Below, in pieces: positions 28,231 through 36,881 of a DNA stretch of 64,000 nucleotides. Each line of letters opens with the position of its first letter. Position 1 is the stretch's first letter. Location: positions 3,090,969 to 3,154,968 of the forward strand of contig NZ_CM001437.1 of NCBI RefSeq assembly GCF_000243275.1, given 5' to 3'. The position numbers and the translations under genes are program-made. The stretch comes from Myroides odoratus DSM 2801 (lineage in GTDB: Bacteria; Bacteroidota; Bacteroidia; Flavobacteriales; Flavobacteriaceae). Under the pieces are notes generated by a model. That model was not told where the DNA came from and ran no database searches. It worked only from the letters and a program-made list of their open reading frames with translations.

Positions 28231-28391
28231 AAATAAGAGAACTGCAGAGGAAAGGGGAAATACTACGTCAAAAAAACAGTTGGATGATGTAACAAACAAA
28301 GAACCAGTAAAATACGGGTTTGTCAAGTTTGTTCGTAAGAATGATCCGCTGTGATACCTATTGTGCATAGAAATCAGTTAATATAGAACCC

Positions 28392-29312
28392 GTGAAAAAA
28401 CAAATAATTAAAACAATAAGCCTTTTGACTTTAGGTGTTTGTTCGTCGCTACATGCCCAACAAAATCCTGTGTATACACAATATATGTACAATCCAACCA
28501 TCATAAACCCAGCATATGCTGCAAGTAAAGAATCCATGAGTTTTTTCGGTTTATATCGAAATCAATGGGTAGGAATTGACGGTGCGCCTAAAACTGCAAA
28601 TGTTGGTTTTACTACACCATTAAATAATCCAAAATTAGGATTAGGTGTCAATTTTGTCAACGATCACATTGGAGCATTAGACGAGAATAGTATTTCTTTT
28701 GATTTGGCGTATACCCTTGATGTCGATGCACAGTATAAATTAGCCTTGGGATTAAAAGGAACAGCGAATCTATTAAGTATGTCGTACTCTAAATTGAATA
28801 TTTACGATCAAACAATGCCATTTGCTTATGAGGATGTGAAAAATAAATTTAGCCCCAATATTGGTGCGGGTGCTTATTTATATTCTGATGTAGCTTATTT
28901 AGGTTTATCAGTTCCAAAAGTATTTAAAGTAGATTATTACGATGATATAAAAAGAAGAACGATGCGTCAACAGCCTTTGTTTTATATGATGGGAGGATAT
29001 GTTTTTGATTTAGGATCAGATTGGTTATTAAAACCCGCTTTTTTATCTAAAATAGGAAGCGGTAAACCTTCAGTAGATCTGACAGCAAATTTCTTGTTTC
29101 AAGAAAAATTTACCATCGGAACGGCTTATCGCTGGAATGCTAGTATCAGTGCCTTAACTGGTTTTCAAATTGATGAAAATTGGTTTTTGGGTTATGCGTA
29201 TGATTTTGATACGACAAAATTGAATCCATATAATGCAGGGACACATGAAATTTTTATGCGTTTCGATTGGATGGGAAGTTTTACATCCAAAAGAAAAATG
29301 AGGTTCTTTTAA
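28392..29312 (+). CDS. PorP/SprF family T9SS outer-membrane protein, second copy
   Basis: 306 residues with a GTG start. A signal peptide ends SLHAQ, followed by the hallmark QQNPVYTQYMYN and 'IINPAYAAS'. It is collinear with the 24494 protein throughout ('FFGLYRNQWVGIDGAPKTA' here against 'LFGLYRTQWVGLDGAPKTA' there) and shares the C-terminal motif for a last outer-membrane strand. It lacks an adjacent type B substrate; the nearest is the 35311 protein, seven genes downstream, and that is its likely client. It opens module 2. Standing apart from its substrate is less usual than in module 1. Confidence 0.93.
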   Translation: MKKQIIKTISLLTLGVCSSLHAQQNPVYTQYMYNPTIINPAYAASKESMSFFGLYRNQWVGIDGAPKTANVGFTTPLNNPKLGLGVNFVNDHIGALDENSISFDLAYTLDVDAQYKLALGLKGTANLLSMSYSKLNIYDQTMPFAYEDVKNKFSPNIGAGAYLYSDVAYLGLSVPKVFKVDYYDDIKRRTMRQQPLFYMMGGYVFDLGSDWLLKPAFLSKIGSGKPSVDLTANFLFQEKFTIGTAYRWNASISALTGFQIDENWFLGYAYDFDTTKLNPYNAGTHEIFMRFDWMGSFTSKRKMRFF

Positions 29313-29652
29313 TGGTGCAAATTACAATAGTAAAAGTAGATAAAAGAGGGAAGTAAGCCCATAAAAGATGAATGTTGATCGGGAGGTATGAGGTGATGGA
29401 GAGCTATACGGTTTAGAAGATAACAAAAAACTAGGCTTGATTGTTTTAGTACGTACAACTAGATACGAAGCTACATAAGAAAAAAAACAGCTCAAGCAAG
29501 TATTTAAAATCACAATAGAAACTTATTTTCTATTTTAAATGAAATAGAGAAATAATGTTGCGTGTAAACCACACAAGGGATACAGAAGTAGTTTAAAAGA
29601 CATCCGTTGCTCATCTTGTGTTTACTCGCCAACTTGAAATCTACAGCATACT
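29313..29652 (+). other. Intergenic region before the first CI-like regulator
   Basis: 340 bases with no supported gene. GTAAAC followed by ACAAG at 29564-29577 and its approximate mirror CTTGTGTTTAC at 29615-29625 form an imperfect, widely spaced dyad 30-90 bases before the regulator start. This might be an autoregulatory site. No terminator for the PorP/SprF gene was recognised. Confidence 0.4.
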
Positions 29653-30294
29653 ATGAAGGAAGAAACTATACAAAAAAGAGAAGGAATTATCTCTTCGACA
29701 GAAGTCTTAACTCGATTAAAAATTTTATTAGGGGTGCGATCAGCTAAAGAATTAGCCCACATCTTTAATTTGAAACCCAATACAATTTCTTCTTGGAAAA
29801 AGAGAAATACATTGTGTTATGCCAAGGTCATTGAAATCTGTAATAAGCATGAAATTGATCTCAATGAATTGTTTTATACGGCGTATCAAAATATTGCCAT
29901 CAATAAAAGTTATGCGCAAGTGCCCATTATTTACCTGGATGATTATTTAGAGTATTATTTGAATGCACACGTGAAACAAAAGAAAATGAAGCACATATAC
30001 TTACCTAAAAATGTCAATTTTGACATGGTTATCCAGATGTATATCAATTCGACAGAACGTATGCAAGCAGAACTGATGTATGTGTTTTGTAAGAAGATTG
30101 ATGTAGCAAGCTTAGTTGTTGGTGAAGACTATATTCTCTTAGTTAAAAATAAAGGTTTTCAGAAATATAGCGTTATCGCATACGATGTAGAAGGTCAAAG
30201 ACTGCAACTATGCCGAGATATGAACGAAAAGATGTGGTTAAATACAAAAGAAATATCGGAGTGCTTTCAATGCATGAGTAGCATGCCTTGTTAA
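29653..30294 (+). CDS. CI-repressor-type HTH regulator, paralog 1
   Basis: 213 residues. Residues ~18-75 match the phage CI repressor-type HTH: 'TRLKILLGVRSAKELAHIF', 'KPNTISSWKKRN' and a closing 'EIDLNELF'. The C-terminal ~130 residues ('VPIIYLDDYLEYYLN') occupy the place of the S24/LexA-type domain. I do not see a convincing Ser/Lys catalytic pair, so cleavage-type derepression is unlikely. A second protein of the same build lies at 32181, and the two flank the VGIGT protein gene. The stop codon sits inside a 23-bp terminator stem. It probably regulates module 2; the effector is unknown. The C-terminus ends in Pro-Cys in both paralogs. Confidence 0.8.
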   Translation: MKEETIQKREGIISSTEVLTRLKILLGVRSAKELAHIFNLKPNTISSWKKRNTLCYAKVIEICNKHEIDLNELFYTAYQNIAINKSYAQVPIIYLDDYLEYYLNAHVKQKKMKHIYLPKNVNFDMVIQMYINSTERMQAELMYVFCKKIDVASLVVGEDYILLVKNKGFQKYSVIAYDVEGQRLQLCRDMNEKMWLNTKEISECFQCMSSMPC

Positions 30295-30338
30295 AGCAAA
30301 AAAAAGAAGAACGTAGTTCTTCTTTTTTTTGCTTTAAC
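30290..30338. terminator. Very long terminator hairpin overlapping a stop codon
   Basis: A perfect 23-bp stem (30290-30312 with 30316-30338) surrounds a three-base loop and includes an A8/T8 segment. The stop codon of the CI-like gene (30292-30294) is inside the left arm. The inner T-run can terminate plus-strand transcription, and the symmetric A-run gives the same on the minus strand. Confidence 0.8.
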
Positions 30339-30830
30339 CTTAAATGAGGAAAAAATATAGTTACAGCGAAAGAAATGCCTTAGTGCGATACACTCCGTTT
30401 TTGAAAAAGAAACCTATAGACTGAATTTGCTGTCTTTTTTACTTCATTTTATTGGTGTTTTTGAAGTGATAGTTCCAGTTTAAGTCCGTTAAATGTAGGA
30501 GTGGGGATAATAGTTACTTTGTATATAAGGCAAAATGGATTGTAGTTATACTTTTTGCAAATTCACAGTCCATTTTTTTTAAAAAAATCATTTTCTATTC
30601 CTTTATTAAGGTAAAATGAAAAGATAGATAGGCGAAAAAGGTAGATCGTTATTTTGTTGAAAATGAATGATTTGTTTGATCGTTTTGAGGGTTAAAGTAT
30701 GTTTTTACAAAAAGTAAAATGATATATTCAAATTTACTTTGATGTTTTTACACTTTCGTCAATTCTTTTTGAATAACGGTGATTTCTTTGCCTCAGAAAA
30801 TGAATGAAACAAAAACAGAAATTTAAATAT
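30339..30830 (+). other. Intergenic region upstream of the VGIGT protein of module 2
   Basis: About 490 AT-rich bases without a supported gene. A partial promoter-like string TTTACTTTG lies at 30733-30741, about 90 bases before the start codon, but the spacing within the -7 box is one base short of consensus. No strong hairpin was found. Confidence 0.4.
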
Positions 30831-32072
30831 ATGAAGAGAATTATCTTTTTTGCCTTTTTATTAGGCACCGGTTTTGTAACAAAAGCACAGGTTGGTATCG
30901 GAACACCAACGCCAGTTAACTCAACAATGTTAGATGTAGAAGCGGCTAATAAAGGGATTTTAATTCCAAGAGTGAAGTTAACAACAGTAGAAGAGTTTTC
31001 TCCTATTGAAGGAACTAAAACAGAAAGTTTACTTGTGTACAATATAGGGACTGCTTTACCTACAGGGTTCTATTTCTGGAAAGGTGAAAAATGGAACCAA
31101 ATTATTGATCAAGAAAACTTAGAAATTTCGATTAGTACGATTATTAATGGAAATGGAAGTGACCTAGGGGAAATTAAAAGAGTAGTGGATGTTTTAGTTC
31201 CAACTAACCCAAAAAGTAGTGATAAAAGCTTGAGTCAAGCCGCTCTTGTTATTGATCCTACAGATAGTAAAATATACAGTATTAGTTATGATGCAACAAC
31301 GGATGAGTATATCCGTACGGAAGTGCAATTGCAAGCGAGTGTGAAAGAATTTGAAACACGTACGTTCTTTAAAAAAGCAGAAGTTACAGCGGATGGGCAA
31401 ACACCAACTTTCGTTGAAACAAATGAGCTTCCTGATTTTTCAACGGCAAAAAAAGGAGAGGTATTCTACCAGTATTTAGGAGAGGATAATCGCATTGATT
31501 ATTTGAATCTTACAGCAGATGTAACCAACATCATAGAAAACAATGAGAATATCAAAAATGAAATCACCAATATTTTAAATCAAGGTGGGAATGTCTATTT
31601 CACGAAGGAGGCTATTGGAGATATTCCCGCAAATAGCGTGTATTATGTTGATCCTGAAACAAATGAAAAAACAGTGGTGGACTTAACGGAAACAGTGATT
31701 AACTCAATTATAGAAAATACCCAAATTATTAGAGAAGAAGTAGGAAACAAAATTACGACAAACAAAGTAATAAAAACAGGAAATACAGTAGATGATAAAG
31801 CTGTATTTATTTATAAAACGACAAGTTCTATTACAGGAGCAAAAACAAATGGTGTTGCTTTTGGTACAAATTTGCCTGAAGGTATAACAAGTCTAGACCG
31901 TATTTTAAATATTCAAGTATTTCAAGGAACAACCTTGATTACTAGTGCTGTGACAGATGTAGTGATCCAATCGGCTAATCGAAAAGTAGAGTTCAATTTA
32001 GGAAATGGAAAAATGTATACGCCTGTAGCCGATGGTGAATATGAAGTTATCTTAGAATTTACTGCAAATTAG
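30831..32072 (+). CDS. VGIGT-type secreted protein of module 2
   Basis: I chose the ATG at 30831 (413 residues), which gives a standard signal peptide ending VTKAQ; an in-frame ATG at 30804 would add nine residues. The mature end begins VGIGTPTPVNSTMLDVEAAN followed by 'KGILIPRVKL', the same N-terminal block as the 20424 protein, including 'ESLLVY', 'GFYFWKGEKW' and 'NNENIKNEI...GGNVYF'. It lacks the long ETLT/FETVTS repeat array of its relative and has no T9SS sorting domain. The C-terminal ~90 residues are a beta-rich domain ending EVILEFTAN. It is flanked by the two CI-like regulators. It is probably secreted to the periplasm or surface; the role is unknown. Confidence 0.82.
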   Translation: MKRIIFFAFLLGTGFVTKAQVGIGTPTPVNSTMLDVEAANKGILIPRVKLTTVEEFSPIEGTKTESLLVYNIGTALPTGFYFWKGEKWNQIIDQENLEISISTIINGNGSDLGEIKRVVDVLVPTNPKSSDKSLSQAALVIDPTDSKIYSISYDATTDEYIRTEVQLQASVKEFETRTFFKKAEVTADGQTPTFVETNELPDFSTAKKGEVFYQYLGEDNRIDYLNLTADVTNIIENNENIKNEITNILNQGGNVYFTKEAIGDIPANSVYYVDPETNEKTVVDLTETVINSIIENTQIIREEVGNKITTNKVIKTGNTVDDKAVFIYKTTSSITGAKTNGVAFGTNLPEGITSLDRILNIQVFQGTTLITSAVTDVVIQSANRKVEFNLGNGKMYTPVADGEYEVILEFTAN

Positions 32073-32081
32073 TTATTTGTT

Positions 32082-32114
32082 TTATTCAGGTGAGTATTTA
32101 ACTCGCCTGGATAA
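32082..32114 (+). terminator. Hairpin after the VGIGT gene, weak terminator or attenuator
   Basis: TTATTCAGGTGAGT at 32082-32095 pairs with ACTCGCCTGGATAA at 32101-32114 (two wobble pairs) around a five-base loop. No proper T-run follows, so it may be a processing or attenuation hairpin rather than a full terminator. Confidence 0.5.
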
Positions 32115-32180
32115 TTTATCATGCTTAAAACCCAATAGGCTGCGGATAATATAAAAGCGAACGTGTAAAGAGATAGAACT

Positions 32181-32825
32181 ATGATGAACAGCAATTTTGT
32201 ACAAACCCCTCCAGCAATTCATTCCTCAAAAGAAATCTTAACTAAATTAAAAGTTGTGTTAGGAGTGAAATCAGCCAAAGAATTAGCGGCTATTTTCAAC
32301 GTAAAGGCCAATACAATTTCTTCTTGGAAAAAAAGAAATACGTTGTGTTATACCAAATTAATCCAAGTATGTAATCAACATGATATAGACTTAAACGAAT
32401 TATTTCTTGTTAATTATCCCAATAAAACCATAGAAAAAAGCTATATCAAGCGACCAATTATTTACATCGATGATTATTTGGAATACTATTTGAGTATAGA
32501 GGGAAAACAGCAAAAACTCAAGCAAATTTATTTCCCTAAACAAGTTTGCTTTGATATTATTATTCAGCTATACGCAACAATACAAGAATATAAGGAATCA
32601 TACCTGGTTTATGCCTTTTGCAAAAAAGTTGATTTTACGGCTGTTGAAATAGCGAAGAACTATGTGCTATTACTTGCTGGTAAAGGGTTTCAATGCTATA
32701 AACTAGTTGAAGTGAATCAACGTGAAAAAGTGCTTTATCTCCAAAAAGATACAGAGGAAATTACAGGAGTAAAAGAGCAAGAAATCCTTGAAATTTTTCA
32801 ATGGATAAAGTACCTACCTTGTTAG
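32181..32825 (+). CDS. CI-repressor-type HTH regulator, paralog 2
   Basis: 214 residues, collinear with the 29653 protein. The HTH core 'AKELAAIFNVKANTISSWKK', the linker 'DLNELF' and the 'RPIIYIDDYLEYYLS' segment are shared, and it ends YLPC where paralog 1 ends SMPC. It carries the same CI-type DNA-binding domain with a C-terminal domain that lacks an obvious protease dyad. ATG codons at 32181 and 32184 are both possible. It lies 97 bases before the tandem AraC pair. The conserved recognition helix suggests that both paralogs bind similar operators. This is inference; targets are probably in module 2. Confidence 0.8.
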   Translation: MMNSNFVQTPPAIHSSKEILTKLKVVLGVKSAKELAAIFNVKANTISSWKKRNTLCYTKLIQVCNQHDIDLNELFLVNYPNKTIEKSYIKRPIIYIDDYLEYYLSIEGKQQKLKQIYFPKQVCFDIIIQLYATIQEYKESYLVYAFCKKVDFTAVEIAKNYVLLLAGKGFQCYKLVEVNQREKVLYLQKDTEEITGVKEQEILEIFQWIKYLPC

Positions 32826-32922
32826 AATTGTAAGGGTATAGAAGTAGAATAAAGGTGTTTTGCTAGAGTTAATGTGAGATTCATTAATAGAAGAACTTTA
32901 TAAAATAAGAACAGTAAAAACT

Positions 32923-34044
32923 ATGGAATTATTGAAATACATTTTAATTTCCATTCCTATGATTTCATCTATGACATGTGGAATTATTCTAATGGTTGTT
33001 TTTTACAAAAACCTTTCTGTTACAGAAATACCAATTTTAAGAACTTTAGGTGGGTATTATTTCGCATTAATTGCCCTGTGGATTACTGATAATCTTACAC
33101 AAAAATTACTAGGCAGCCGTATTTTTTTACTTCCTGTATTGTCGTTGTTTATTACCTTGTCTCAAGTGTGTTTTTATCATTTCATCTGCTATATCATTCC
33201 CATAAAAAAGAAGTTTAATTACCTGCAATATCAAATGATTTTTGTTGTATTTGTATGGTCGTATGCTTTTATTTATGCCTTATTTCAAGCTAAGGGATAC
33301 CAAGAGTTAGATGTGCAGGCGATTTGTACGCAATACTTAAGTATTTATATTACCTTAAATACAGGAGTTTACACCCTATTGTGTTGGAAGAGAGTCTACG
33401 ATTATCACCGTGCAAAAAATAAACGTAAAATTCAAATCAAAAGGTTGAATTGGATTCATTTACTCTTGGTACTGAAATCAATTTTTACACTTCTATTTTG
33501 CTTAAACAACTATAGTGTTGTGGTACAAGCGATAACTGTGTTTGTACTCTCATTTCAACATATTATATTGACATTTAATATGTTATTGGAAAAAAATAGA
33601 GTAAAAATTCCAGTTGCTTATAAAACAAATGTCATGTTGTCTTCTGGACAAATTGTAGCTGTGGATCAAATGGGAACATTAGCTAATGACGTATTAGAAT
33701 CTACATTTATCCATTCCAATACACGCACTGAAAACCTATTAACCCAAAGTGATATTGTAAACTATTTTACTAACGATAAACCGTACATCAAGAAAGACTT
33801 CCGACTGGATACTTTAGTGAACCACTTTGGAGTGAATAGAACGTATGTGTCTAAATTTATCAATGTAACCTACAATTGCAATGTCAGTCAGTTTATCAAT
33901 TGTTGGCGATTAAAAGAAGTAGAGTATCTACAAGCAACAAGCAAGGAAAATAACATGGAAGAGCTAGTTGTTCAGGCTGGATTTTCAGATTATCGCCATT
34001 ATTTACGAGCTGTGCATAGTGCAGAGAAACGTCAACAGCATTAA
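32923..34044 (+). CDS. Polytopic membrane AraC-like regulator, tandem pair A1
   Basis: 373 residues. About seven hydrophobic helices fill residues ~5-220. The C-terminal region carries an AraC-type HTH: 'FRLDTLVNHFGVNRTYVSKFIN' plus 'VVQAGFSDYRHYLRAV'. It ends ~12 residues after the second HTH, without the usual GxxPxxYR tail. This truncated end is shared by the next gene, so it is probably a subfamily trait. It sits in tandem with another protein of the same length, 10 bases apart. DNA binding is likely but less certain than for a canonical AraC. Confidence 0.78.
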   Translation: MELLKYILISIPMISSMTCGIILMVVFYKNLSVTEIPILRTLGGYYFALIALWITDNLTQKLLGSRIFLLPVLSLFITLSQVCFYHFICYIIPIKKKFNYLQYQMIFVVFVWSYAFIYALFQAKGYQELDVQAICTQYLSIYITLNTGVYTLLCWKRVYDYHRAKNKRKIQIKRLNWIHLLLVLKSIFTLLFCLNNYSVVVQAITVFVLSFQHIILTFNMLLEKNRVKIPVAYKTNVMLSSGQIVAVDQMGTLANDVLESTFIHSNTRTENLLTQSDIVNYFTNDKPYIKKDFRLDTLVNHFGVNRTYVSKFINVTYNCNVSQFINCWRLKEVEYLQATSKENNMEELVVQAGFSDYRHYLRAVHSAEKRQQH

Positions 34045-34054
34045 TTTAACTAGT

Positions 34055-35176
34055 ATGGATTACGAATATCTTTTTTTAGGAGTTTCTTTCTCCTCTTCAA
34101 TATTTTCTGCTCTTTTTTGCTTTGCACTATTAGCTCTTAAACTAGTAGAAGATAAGACAGAGCCCTTAGTTAAAAAAACAACGATTGTTTTGTTGCTATT
34201 CTATATCATCTGTATCTTTTTTTATAGCACAACTTTTTTTGAGGTATTTCATTTCTTTGATCTACCCTGTTTTAAAGGAGTTAATTTCTTAACTGCCTTA
34301 CTAATGCCTACGTTGTTTTATCATCTGATTTTTATCTTGACAAGATTGAAAAAAGAAGAACATTTTAAGTATATCCATTATGCAATAAGCCTATTCTTGA
34401 GTGTTGTTTTTTATTTTTATCATACAACAGGGATTGAATTGCGTATGGAAGACCTTTACGTAAATACACGTGTTTTTTCCTTTTTATTGCTAAATGAGGA
34501 TAGCCTTACAGCAACTGTTTTTAATTTAATTTACTTGTTGTTATCCTTATATCGCTTATTGAAATACCGAAAGAATATCGCTGATTATTCTTCTGATGAA
34601 GAACGGGATTCTCTGTTTTGGCTTTATCCTATTTTTATTATTGGATTTCTGCTATTTCCAGGCTCGATTGTACTCTATCTATTTCCTCAAATTCAAAGTA
34701 ATCTCATCGTTGGACAGCTAATTCCCAATTTTTTATTCATGTTTTTTAATATTAGTCTCTGCTATAATGTGTTCTGTGAAAATTTTGTTCAGATAACAGA
34801 AGACATCCTAGAAGAGAAGAAAATAATCAATCAAGAGGAATGTATAAAAGTAAAGGAATTAACAATCGACAAACAAAAATTTGAAACGTATATCCAAGAG
34901 GCTAAACCTTTTTTAAACCCTCAACTAAAAATTACAGATTTATTAAGTGATTTAATGACGAATAGAAGCTACTTGTCCCAGTTTATTAATACAACATACA
35001 AGAAGAATTTTTCTCAATACATCAATCAGTGTAGATACAATGAATACCTCAGACTGAAGGCGATGTCAAATACAGAACCACATACAGAAGAAGACCTGAT
35101 TCTAATAAGTGGCTTTAGGAGTTATGAAAGTTTTAAAAGAACGGAAGACGCAGTTTGTAAAACAAAGCATAGATAA
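34055..35176 (+). CDS. Polytopic membrane AraC-like regulator, tandem pair A2
   Basis: I chose the ATG at 34055 (373 residues). The open frame extends upstream over the end of the previous gene, but that extension is not coding-like. There are about seven hydrophobic helices (residues ~5-240). Its C-terminal HTH reads 'LKITDLLSDLMTNRSYLSQF' and 'DLILISGFRSYESFKRTEDA', with the same early end as its neighbour. It starts 10 bases after that gene, so the two are translated together and may pair. It is followed after 134 bases by the type B CTD protein gene, its likely target. The function of the membrane part is unknown. Confidence 0.77.
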   Translation: MDYEYLFLGVSFSSSIFSALFCFALLALKLVEDKTEPLVKKTTIVLLLFYIICIFFYSTTFFEVFHFFDLPCFKGVNFLTALLMPTLFYHLIFILTRLKKEEHFKYIHYAISLFLSVVFYFYHTTGIELRMEDLYVNTRVFSFLLLNEDSLTATVFNLIYLLLSLYRLLKYRKNIADYSSDEERDSLFWLYPIFIIGFLLFPGSIVLYLFPQIQSNLIVGQLIPNFLFMFFNISLCYNVFCENFVQITEDILEEKKIINQEECIKVKELTIDKQKFETYIQEAKPFLNPQLKITDLLSDLMTNRSYLSQFINTTYKKNFSQYINQCRYNEYLRLKAMSNTEPHTEEDLILISGFRSYESFKRTEDAVCKTKHR

Positions 35177-35310
35177 CACAGTCTTATTGTGTGATAAAAA
35201 CACAAAAGACGACTGAACTGGCTTTTAGCCAGTTGAAATACAAGTGATCATTTTCTTATGATTTTTGTTTGTAAAACATCAAATAAAAAGTAAGATTAAT
35301 TTATAAAACC

Positions 35311-36588
35311 ATGATGAAAAAAAACCGTTTACCTCGTTTGATACTCCTTAGTATAGGACTCAGCACCAATATAGGAAAGGCTCAAAATAATGTTTTTTAT
35401 AATAATGGAATATTGCACGTGAAGAGTAAAACTATTCTGAGTTCTTATGCTGACTTTACCAATCAAATGCAAGGACAATTGGTAAATGATGGTGTAACTT
35501 ATTATTTTGGGAATTTTACCAATGATGGGAATTTTACCTATACCAAGACCTTAGATACGGGTGAAATACAATTTGTAAGTACAAAACAACAAAATACCAT
35601 TATTGCTGGAAATAAGGCCGTAGACCTTCATAAGGTTACCTTTGACATACAGCAACATAAAAACTACTTTGATCTGAAGGTAAACCTAGATATTTGGGGA
35701 GAATTGGATTTTAAAGAAGGAATAATTAAGGTAGACCCTTTAGTTAATTCCACAACGAAACAACCCGCAGGATTGGTTAGTTTTATGCCTAAATCGAAAC
35801 ATAAAAATAGTAATGCTAGCAGTTTTGTGGATGGAACGGTAGAAAAAGTTGGTGCAGAACCCTTTGTTTTTCCTATTGGAAATAAAGAATACTTTCGACC
35901 AGCGAGTATAAGTGCCCCCAAAAATAGCAAAGATGTTGTATTGTCTAACTATGTATTTCAAGATTCATCCTTTTTTGAGGCACATGCAGCACACGCACCA
36001 GAAATTAAACAAGTGAATACCCAGGAGTATTGGACGCTTGAAAAGGCTAAAAACAGTCAAACTAGTTTTATGTTAACCTTGAGTTGGGATGAGACAACCA
36101 CTTTGCCTGATCTACTGATAAATCCTGAACAGGACTTACATATTGTACATTGGAATTCGGCTCAAAAGCAATGGGAAGATCTTGGTGGAATTGTAGATAT
36201 GGCAAACAAGACAATCACAACTCCAGCCAATATCTCGAATTCAGGTTATTTTACGTTGGCGAGTGTGCAAGAAAATCAGCCAGGAGATGATGATGTGATT
36301 ATTTACAATTATGTCAACGCAAATGGAGGAGATCAAAATGATTATTTTATCATTAAAAATATCAATCTATACCCTCAGAATTCGGTTCAAATATTCAATC
36401 GATGGGGAGCAAAGGTATATGAAACGAAGAATTATGATAGCCAGGACAATGTATTTAGAGGCCGTCAAACACGAGGAGGAAAATTACCGTCAGGAACGTA
36501 TTACTATTTAATAACCTATAAAAAAGAAACGAAGAATACGAGTTATACCGTTAAGAAAACAGGGTATCTCCATCTAGACAGCAAGTAA
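35311..36588 (+). CDS. T9SS type B sorting domain protein of module 2
   Basis: 425 residues with a signal peptide ending NIGKAQ. It is collinear with the 23212 protein: 'LVNDGVTYYFGNFTNDGNF', 'GELDFKEGIIKVDPL', 'VEKVGAEPFVFPIGNKEYF' and 'VNTQEYWTLEK'. The C-terminal CTD reads 'NYVNANGGDQNDYFIIKNI', 'VQIFNRWGAKVYETKNYD' and 'LPSGTYYYLITYK', giving a clear type B domain. It needs a PorP/SprF partner; the module 2 copy at 28392 is the best candidate. A terminator follows at 36627. The N-terminal ~310-residue domain shared with the 23212 protein has no function I can name. Confidence 0.92.
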   Translation: MMKKNRLPRLILLSIGLSTNIGKAQNNVFYNNGILHVKSKTILSSYADFTNQMQGQLVNDGVTYYFGNFTNDGNFTYTKTLDTGEIQFVSTKQQNTIIAGNKAVDLHKVTFDIQQHKNYFDLKVNLDIWGELDFKEGIIKVDPLVNSTTKQPAGLVSFMPKSKHKNSNASSFVDGTVEKVGAEPFVFPIGNKEYFRPASISAPKNSKDVVLSNYVFQDSSFFEAHAAHAPEIKQVNTQEYWTLEKAKNSQTSFMLTLSWDETTTLPDLLINPEQDLHIVHWNSAQKQWEDLGGIVDMANKTITTPANISNSGYFTLASVQENQPGDDDVIIYNYVNANGGDQNDYFIIKNINLYPQNSVQIFNRWGAKVYETKNYDSQDNVFRGRQTRGGKLPSGTYYYLITYKKETKNTSYTVKKTGYLHLDSK

Positions 36589-36626
36589 AAGCAAAAATAC
36601 GAGTAGAGTAAAAATAAAAATTGCTG

Positions 36627-36652
36627 GGCGTCCTTCAGGGGGCGCCTTTTTT
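36627..36652 (+). terminator. Rho-independent terminator
   Basis: GGCGTCC pairs with GGGCGCC (one wobble) around a six-base loop and is followed by T7. It closes module 2, 38 bases after the type B protein gene. Confidence 0.85.
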
Positions 36653-36825
36653 TATCAAAATAGAATAAGTAAGCTCTAGCACACTTAGAGGTTGAGGAAA
36701 ATTAGGAGTCGCACATCCGATTATCGGGAGAACCACAATTGTTTAGCTCCAGAAAAACAAAGACGTGAAGACGGCTTTGATAGACTTTCTTTATGTTGAA
36801 ATAAGTTATTTCTTTATAAAAGTAC

Positions 36826-36855
36826 TTTGAAAAGCATGGAAAAAGGGTATTTTTG
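36826..36855 (+). promoter_or_regulatory. Consensus Bacteroidota promoter of trxB
   Basis: TTTG at 36826-36829 and TATTTTTG (matching TAnnTTTG) at 36848-36855 are separated by 18 bases, the arrangement of the primary sigma promoter in Bacteroidota. The -7 box lies 26 bases before the ATG of trxB, giving a short leader. Confidence 0.75.
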
Positions 36856-36881
36856 TTTCTACAATTATTAAAAAAAGTATT

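Larger units (their letters stand above)
27395..28391 (+). other. 1-kb gap between the two modules with an orphan terminator and a possible gene relic
   Basis: No gene of normal length is seen. A strong terminator-like hairpin at 28193-28230 has no recognised gene upstream. A 24-codon ORF at 28162-28236 encodes a signal-peptide-like string ending VLPIYGQTSFFK. This resembles the start of the type B protein at 23212 (VMPIFGQAPFQK), so it may be the stump of a lost paralog. A second overlapping ORF (28211-28354, 47 codons) could be chance. Confidence 0.45.

Noticed and set aside
28177..28368. Minus-strand small protein gene
   Set aside because: It overlaps the orphan hairpin antisense and has no recognisable features.
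30290..30338. Terminal inverted repeat of an insertion sequence
   Set aside because: The loop is only three bases and the stem has terminator features; no transposase is present.
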